A DNA stretch of 64,000 bases, taken from assembly GCF_029407905.1 (NCBI RefSeq), contig NC_073634.1:29153501-29217500 (forward strand). The letters are read 5' to 3'. The notes under the pieces were generated by a model, which was not told the DNA's origin, ran no database searches, and saw only the letters and a program-made list of their open reading frames with translations. The DNA is from Bubalus kerabau (lineage: Eukaryota; Chordata; Mammalia; Artiodactyla; Bovidae). Position numbers and translations under genes: made by a program. Positions within the stretch are counted from its first letter, which is position 1, and each line of letters begins with the position of its first letter. This document shows positions 57,117 through 64,000 of the stretch, piece after piece.

Positions 57117-58610
57117 GGAATGTGAAGTCAAGTGGGCCTTAGGAAGCATCACTACAAACAAAGCTAGTGGAGGTGATGGAATTCCAGTTGAGCTATTTCA
57201 AATCCTAAAAGATAATGCTGTGAGGGTGCTGCACTCAATATGCCAACAAATTTGGAAAACTCAGCAGTGGCCATGGACTGGAAAAGGTCAGTTTTCATTC
57301 TAATCCCAAAGAAAGGCAATGCCAAAGAATGCTCAAACTACCATACAATTGCACTCATCTCACAGGCTAGCAAAGTAATGCTCAAAATTCTCCAATCCAG
57401 GCTTCAGCAATATGTGAACCGTGAACTTCCAGATGTTTAAGCTGGTTTTAGAAAAGGCAGAGGAACCAGAGATCAAATTGCCAACATCCGCTGGATCACT
57501 GAAAAAGCAAGAGAGTTCCAGAAAAACATCTATTTCTGCTTTATTGACTATGCCAAAGCCTTTGACTGTGTGGATCACAATAAACTGTGGAAAATTCTGA
57601 AAGAGATGGGAATTCTAGACCACCTGACCTGCCTCTTGAGAAATCTGTATGCAAGTCAGGAAGCAACAGTTAGAACTGGACATGGAACAACAGACTGGTT
57701 CCAAATAGGAAAAGGAGTACGTCAAGGCTGTATATTGTCACCCTACTTATTTAACTTATATGCAGAGTCCGTCATGAGAAATGCTGGGCTGGATGAAGCA
57801 CAAGCTGGAATCAAGATTGCTGGGAGAAATATCAATAACCTTAGATATGCAGATGACACCACCCTTGTGGCAGAAAGTGAAGAAGAACTAAAGAGCCTCT
57901 TGATGAAAGTGAAAGTGGAGAGTGAAAAAGTTGGCTTAAAACTCAACATTCAGAAAACTAAGATCATGGCATCTGGTCCCATCACTTCATGGGAAATCAA
58001 TGGGGAAACAGTGACTGACTTTATTTTTTGAGGCTCCAAAATCACTGCAGATGGTGATTGCAGCCATGAAATTAAAAGACACTTACTCCTTGGAAGGAAA
58101 GTTATGACCAACCTAGACAGCGTATTCAAAAGCAGAGACATTACTTTGTCAACAAAGGTCCATCTAGTCAAGGCTATGGTTTTTCTAGTGGTCATGTATG
58201 GATGTGAGAGTTGGACTGTAAAGAAAGCTGGGCGCCCAAGAATTGATGCTTTTGAACTGTGGTGTTGGAGAAGACTCTTGAGAGTCCCTTGGACTACTAG
58301 GAGATCCAACCAGTCCATCCTAAAGATCAGTCCTGGGTGTTCATTGGAAGGACTGATGCTGAAGCTGAAACTCCAATACTTTGGCCACCTGATGCGAAGA
58401 GCTGACTTATTGGAAAAGACCCTGATGCTGGGAAAGATTGAGGGCAGGAGGAGAAGGGGCCGACAGAGGATGAGATGGTTGGATGGCATCACTGACTCAA
58501 TGGACATGAGTTTGGGTAAACTCTGGGAGTTGGTGATGGACAGGGAGGCCTGGTGTGCTGCAGTCCATGGGGTCACAAAGAGTTGGACAGAACTGAGTGA
58601 CTGAACTGAA
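57117..58610 (+). mobile_element. BovB LINE, 3' 1.5 kb with reverse-transcriptase core
   Basis: The longest BovB copy here, sense, from GGAATGTGAAGTC to the ACTGAACTGAACTGA end. Reverse-transcriptase motifs are recognisable: FIDYAKAFDCVDH (motif A), KGVRQGCILSPYLFN (motif B) and LRYADDTTLVAES (catalytic YADD). A TAA at about 57438-57440 breaks the frame just before GFRKGRG, another TGA ends it near 58029, and later frameshifts follow. The 5' half, with the endonuclease, is missing. An inactive relic. Confidence 0.95.
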
Positions 58611-58629
58611 CTGATGCTACTAGGCATTA

Positions 58630-60230
58630 GCATATGATTTATTTACTCACTCATTGAACACATATTCAGTGCCAGGCACAATTTGAGATGTGGACATAGC
58701 AGAGAACAATAGAGACCAGTTTGGACTTTGATTTGATTCGCTCCAAAGTTTAGTTTTGAAAGACAGAGGAAAACTGTGATGTGAAATAAATATGGGTAAA
58801 GGAATTAAGGGTGGTATGCTTAACCCCCTCAGAGAACAGTGAGGATGGTGAGGATGAGAAGAAAGAGCAAAGAGGTAGTGGAGGGGATGGTGGGCTTGAG
58901 GATCTGAGAGGCAGCTGGGGCCCTGATCATGCAATGTTGTAAGTGGCCATAAGGACTTTGATTTTTATTCAGAATGAGGTAGGAAACCTTGGAAAGTTTA
59001 GGGTGTTGTTGTGATATGAATCCATTTGCATTTTTAAAGGATCACACACATTGCTGTTTGAAAAGGTGATTTTAAGGGAATAAGGGTAAAAGAAAGGGAG
59101 ACCAGTGAGGAGGCTCTTGCAATAATGCAGAGTAGAGATGGTAGTGGCTTGGACTAGGGGGTTGGCAGGTCAGATAATAAGAGTCAAATTCTCACTCTAT
59201 TTAAATAATGGAACCAAGAGGGTTTGCTGATGGATTGACTGTGGGATGTAAGTAAAAAATGACCCCAATATTTTTGGCCTGAATAATTAGAAAGATGGAG
59301 ATGACACTGATTAAGGAGAGGACTGAGGGAAAAGCAGATTTAAAAGTTGAAATCAGAGTTGAAGTAAGTCAGAAAGAAAAAGACAAATACTGTATATTAA
59401 CACTTATATATGGAATTTGGAAAGACGGTACCAATGATCCTACCTGCAGGGCTGCAAAGGAGACACAGATGTAAAGAACAGACTTTTGGACTCAGCGGGA
59501 GAAGGCGAGGGTGGGATGATTTGAGAGAACAACATTGAGACATGTACATTACCATATGTAAAATACATGACCAGTGCAAGTTTGATGCATGAAGCAGGGC
59601 ACCCAAAGCCATCCTCTGGGACAACCCAGAGGGATAGAGTGGGGAGGGAGATGGGAGGGGGGTTCAGGATCGGGGGGCAACACATGTATATCTGTGGCCA
59701 ATTCATGTTGATGTATGGCAAAACCATCACAATATTGTAAAGTAATTATTCTCCAATCAAATTAATGTTTTCTAAATATTAAAATCAAAAGTAATCTTCT
59801 TGAGGTGCCTGTTAGACATCTAAATGTCAAGTTTGAGTAGGGGTTTGGCTGTTTGACATACAAGTCTGGAGTTCAGAGCTAGAGATACGCTTGGAGTCTA
59901 AAGTCTGTATCTAATATTTGAAGCCATAGAAATGGATTAAAGCACCTAGGAAGAAAATATGGATAGATAAAAGATGCAGTCAAAGGTCTGAGACTTGTGA
60001 CATTTCAGTATTTAGAGAATGCAAAGATGAAAATCCAGCACAGGAGACTGAGAGAGAATAGCCAGAGAAGTAGAAGAAGAACTGAGTGATGAGTTCACAA
60101 ATAACAGAAGTCTTCCAATCATGGGAACTATCAGCCATGTAAAATGTGGCTGTTCTGGTAAAATGAGCACTCATCATGGACCATAGGATTTCTCAACTCA
60201 GAGGTCCGTGGTGATGTTTAGAAGAGCTAT
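58630..60230 (+). repeat. Old unassigned interspersed repeat, split by an L1 tail
   Basis: It runs from ACACATATTCAGTGCCAGGC through AGGACTTTGATTTTTATTCA and GGGTTTGCTGATGGATTGAC (to about 59370). It resumes after 59775 with GAGGTGCCTGTTAGACATCT, AAGTCTGGAGTTCAGAGCTA and GGAGACTGAGAGAGAATAGC. The two halves follow in the order I recall for one mammalian repeat whose name I cannot give. Confidence 0.5.
59373..59775 (+). mobile_element. Ruminant L1 3' end
   Basis: AGTCAGAAAGAAAAAGACAA, TGGAATTTGGAAAGACGGTA, CATTACCATATGTAAAATAC and TTCATGTTGATGTATGGCAA, ending CTCCAATCAAATTAA. Sense, about 400 bp, 5' truncated. Confidence 0.88.
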
Positions 60231-61259
60231 TTTTGTAACATGTTGAGTCAAACGATTATATGAAATGAGTTTAATAATACATGAAGGATGGGGAAGTGAA
60301 GATTTAAATTAAATTTTAAAGATTTTAAGATTTTAAGTTAAAAAATTTAAAATTAAGTTCCATAATAACCACATTTAAGTACTCAATAATCACATATTAG
60401 CTATCATTTTCATCATTATAGAAAATTCTACTGGACAGTGCTCCAGTAAGGTGTGAAAAAGTGATCATGTATAAGAGGGAGAAGGAGTACATTGAATATG
60501 CAAGATGGGATGGAATCCAATACAAAAGTGAAGGGGTCGACTTTAGGTAAAAATCCAGACAGTCCAGCCATTGTCACAGAAGGAAAGACAAGGCATATGG
60601 CTGCAGAATCAGGGAGGCTGGTAGAGGTAGTGGTGAAAATGGATGGATATTCTCTTGTACTTGCTTTTAGCTCCAAAACCCTTAGTCCCCAACCAGCATT
60701 CTCTCTATTCTTGTGCGAGTTGTCCTCTTGAAGTGTGAGGCAATACTGATGAAATTTGTCTAGGCATTCACTTATTCAATCATGAATGTATCCACTGTTT
60801 AATAAATACCTAAGTTCTGTGAGGCAGCAAGTTAAGTGCTAGAAAATATAGGATGGGCAAAAGCAGGCATGGTCCCTACAGTTATGGAGGTTACATTCTA
60901 AGAGGCAAGGCAGGTGTTAATCAAATAATCACACTCAAGGAGTTACACACTGAAATGGGTTCTGAAGAAAGAGACATGTTTCCTTGAGAGGATGTGCCTC
61001 ATTTGGAAATTTTTAAATTTTCCTTTAAAAAGGATCTTTAAGTGGAGATCTGAAGCATGAATAGTTGTTAATGCACGCAAGATACGTGCACACATGTTGT
61101 GTGTGTAAGTGAGAATGAGTGATTTTTCCTTGTTTACCAGTTCAGACTTCCCAAGTTGTTCTCAGATTTCTTTAGTCTCTAGAAGCTGTGGAAGAGAAGT
61201 CCAGGTGGATCATCCTTGTTTTCTCCCTTAGCTTATTCTGAACTATGAAATGCATTCGA
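60231..61259. other. Intergenic DNA, no gene recognised
   Basis: Includes AT-rich low-complexity sequence near 60300-60355. A further copy-like stretch of an old dispersed repeat lies at about 60780-60985 (TAAGTGCTAGAAAATATAGG, GCATGGTCCCTACAGTTATG). No convincing exon. Confidence 0.5.
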
Positions 61260-61548
61260 CTGTTAGTTAGAGGATGAGATAATTTGAGAGAGTAGCATGG
61301 AAACATATACATTACCATATAGAAAATAGATGGCCAGTGGAAATTTGCTGTATGACGCAGCAAACCCAAAGCCTCTGGTGCTTTGTGATAACCTAGAGGG
61401 GTGGGATGGGGTGGGAGATGGGAGGGAGGTCCCAAAGGGAAGGGACATATGTATACCTATGACCAGCCGATTCATGTTGATGTATGGCAGAAATCATCAC
61501 AGTATTGTAATTATCCTCTAATTAAAAATAAAATTTAAGGAAAAAAGA
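61260..61548 (+). mobile_element. Ruminant L1 3' end
   Basis: TTGAGAGAGTAGCATGGAAA, CATTACCATATAGAAAATAG and TTCATGTTGATGTATGGCAG, ending CTCTAATTAAAAATAAAATT. It is homologous to 59373-59775 but shorter. Confidence 0.88.
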
Positions 61549-62555
61549 AAATTAGGGGTCCCCATCCCCAGTTAATAGAATTGCCTTGGAACAGAATCTT
61601 AACAGTTTGAAAAATTACCGAACTGTTTTTTGTGTGTGTAAAAAAAAAAAAAGTGTAAAACTGGTGATATCTACTCTTTCCTCCCAGGATTTTTGGGGAA
61701 TGTTAGAACTTGCATAGGAAACTGTGAAAAATTATTGTTGCTTTTCATAATCAAGTCTAAACCTCATGAATTTGGGTTCTTCTCCAGTCTCTCCTTGGGG
61801 TCCAGTTTATGACACCAGTATCTTTACTGCCTAATAATCTATAGCCATTGTCCCAAATTCCTATCTCAGTTTATTCAGTTGTTAAATGCTTAGTGTAAGC
61901 AGATCACGGGGCAATTTATATCTCAGGGCCAAACAATTATCTGTCCTACATGTGATGAGCTTAATTTATAGGAGAAGATAAAACACATACTGTACATAGA
62001 TAACCACCACATTAGGCAGTGTGGGGAGAAGAATGAAGAAGAGGTGAGCCAAATGACAACCAGGCAGGAGAACAGAAGAAGGATTCATACTGGGAACGTC
62101 ATTTCAGCCCTTGGAGCCTGGGTAGGATGTGAAATAGTAGACATGGTGGCGAGAGGACTTGTAGGCAGGGGAAACAGCAAAAATAAAGAGCTCTCCTTTC
62201 TGTACATACATCCCTCCTTAAACTGCAGAGGATGTTTTTGGGCACAGAGGTCTGCCCAGAGCCTGCTGAATAAAGGAGAGGATCATTAAACCAACAGTGT
62301 TTATGCTTCTGTGGCTATGACCAATGATAAGAAAATTCATTTTATAAATGACCCAAATACATGCATAACCAAAAAATTTCATAAAATAATAACTAACCTT
62401 GCTACATGTGATGCTGTTAGATATCTACTAATCTACATTCTTCTAATCTATATTCTTCTATTTCATTTTAAAACTTTTGTTGTTTTTGATGTGGGCCATT
62501 TTTAAAGTCTTATTGAATCTGTTTCTGTATTGCTTCTGTTTTATGGTTTGGTTTT
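61549..62555. other. Intergenic DNA, no gene recognised
   Basis: Contains an A-tract (61641-61652) and a diverged old-repeat-like stretch near 61890-62030. Open frames are short and without homology. Confidence 0.45.
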
Positions 62556-62660
62556 TTTGGCCATGAGGCATGTGGGATCTTAGCTCCTCGAGGAGGGATC
62601 AGCCCATCCCTCCTGCATTGGAAGGCAAAGTCTTAACCACTGGCCACCAGGGAATCCCTC
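62556..62660 (-). mobile_element. CHR-type SINE, antisense
   Basis: TGGCCATGAGGCATGTGGGA, GGGATCAGCCCATCCCTCCT and the head complement TTAACCACTGGCCACCAGGG. Confidence 0.75.
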
Positions 62661-62838
62661 TATTTTATTTTTTTAAATCCTGATTGGTCCTAATTCAAAC
62701 CAGCTATAAGAAGACATTTTTCAGACACTATACTTGAGGTATAGTGCGTAATTCAAGAATTGTTGCTTTTTTAGTGTAGTAGTGGACTCTGTTTTTATGT
62801 AAGAAAGTATTTATATATTTTTTAAAGATAACATGCTG

Positions 62839-63060
62839 CACACGTGCATGTTAAGTCACTTCAGTCGTGTCTGACTCTTCGCCACCCCATGGACTGTAGC
62901 CCACCAGGCTCCTCTGTCCACAGGATTCTCCAGGCAAGAATACTGGAGCAGGTCGCCATGCCCTCCTCCGGGGGATCTTCCCGACCCAGGGATTGAACCC
63001 ATGTCTCTCTCATCTCCTACATTGGCAGGCGGCTTCACCACTAGCGCCACCTGGGAAGCC
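62839..63060 (-). mobile_element. Bov-tA-type SINE with target-site duplication
   Basis: Antisense full copy from ACACGTGCATGTTAAGTCAC to CGCCACCTGGGAAGCC, flanked by ACATGCTG at 62831-62838 and 63061-63068. Confidence 0.9.
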
Positions 63061-63134
63061 ACATGCTGGCGTATGTAGAAGTAAATTAACATTCTGTTCG
63101 GAATTTTCTCGAAAATACCTCCCAAGGAGTAAAA

Positions 63135-63275
63135 GTTGGAACAACAGGACTTAAGAAGCAGGTGTGAACATCTTGCTATTGTTAAATCTGGGTGATGGGT
63201 GTATGGGAGTTCATTTTACTATTCTCTCTACTTTGTAGATGGTATTGTGTTCATAAAGAAAAAGATCTTAAATTC
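63135..63275 (+). mobile_element. Old L1 3'-UTR fragment
   Basis: GGGTGATGGGTGTATGGGAG and TTCATTTTACTATTCTCTCT are the standard L1M 3'-UTR words. Confidence 0.6.
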
Positions 63276-64000
63276 TGGTTATATTTTGATTTCATTATTC
63301 ACCTGTATCATGAGTTGGAGTTTGAAAAACACTGTACTCAATCATGTCAATATAAATGCAAGGTAAACAACAGGAGACAGACTAATGTATCAGGCTGTAC
63401 CTCTTGAGCTGGAGATTTGTTCACGGAAACAGCAGGTGATTGACTTCTCCAACAGCTCCAACATCAAAACTACCTGTTGTTGCTAAGTCATTTTACACAA
63501 AATATGAAATATCTGAGACTGTCGCCAATACAATCTAAGATAATGATTTTCATTTAAAACCAAAGATTAAAAAAAAAAGTATCTTCAAAATTCTGAGCTG
63601 AAAGTATGGTACTCAATTCCTTGAATGGAAAATTTACAAGGTAGTGGACATTAGTCTCCTTTCACTTAGGTCAAATTAACCTTTTCTTGGCCTCATATAA
63701 TTTATGTGGAATCACAAAGAATCAAAAAATGGAACTGATCATTCATAATTATTTGTTGGCCTTTTTGGAGACTCCTTCAATTTTCATACAAATACATCCA
63801 AACTAGCATGAGCAAAGAAACAAGTGATTGCCTTCAGTTTAAAAGCCTGTTTTGGTTAAAAGCCTTAACATATTTTAAGCAGCAGATTTAATGTTTAGTT
63901 ATTGTATTTTCTCTTAAGGCAACTTGTCTGATGAATCAAGGGCTAAATCCATCTGTGACTACATTCTTCATGTCCAAATTTATTCATTTATGTAATTCCC
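63276..64000. other. Intergenic DNA, nothing recognised
   Basis: Unique-looking AT-rich sequence up to the right edge. An A-tract is at 63569-63578. No exon, SINE or LINE end could be supported. Confidence 0.45.

Noticed and set aside
13182..63060. tRNA genes suggested by A- and B-box-like words
   Set aside because: All occurrences examined lie in the heads of Bov-tA or CHR SINEs and do not fold as complete tRNAs.

Overview
This is nuclear DNA from a bovine-type ruminant (cattle or a close bovid). It carries BovB (RTE-type) LINEs, dimeric BovA2 and tRNA-headed Bov-tA SINEs, CHR-type SINEs and ruminant L1 3' ends, together with spliced vertebrate exons with GT-AG junctions. No prokaryotic, CRISPR or phage features were seen.

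One protein-coding gene dominates, on the minus strand: the 5' part of LRPPRC, which encodes the leucine-rich pentatricopeptide-repeat protein that binds and stabilises mitochondrial mRNAs with SLIRP. I placed 23 consecutive coding exons, from the start codon at 55825 down to exon 23 ending at 6771. Their lengths sum to 2498 nt. Every junction keeps the reading frame and every internal intron is GT...AG, giving residues 1-832 plus two bases of codon 833. The 3' exons lie beyond the left edge; 1-6770 belongs to intron 23.

Layout: 1-6770, intron 23 with few recognisable repeats. 6771-12681, a compact block of exons 23-16 whose introns hold repeat-free stretches that look like conserved non-coding elements (7200-7520, 8090-8300, 9900-10190). 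12682-33723, long introns 15-11 full of SINEs, BovB and L1 pieces and containing the 28-nt exon 15. 33724-37242, a second compact exon block (11-4). 37243-55676, exons 3 and 2 plus the 12.9-kb, transposon-rich intron 1. 55380-55920, the CpG-rich, TATA-less promoter and exon 1 with an E-box. 55921-64000, upstream intergenic DNA with a second CpG cluster, a 1.5-kb BovB relic and an old repeat split by a younger L1 tail.

The repeats record a clear insertion history. Several have exact target-site duplications, and one BovB copy shows a classical 5' inversion (twin priming) inside a MIR. I found no previously undescribed protein system. The observations most worth following are the intronic candidate enhancers, the twin-primed and order-scrambled BovB copies, the long direct repeat around one SINE, the microexon and weak splice donors, and the tandem duplications.
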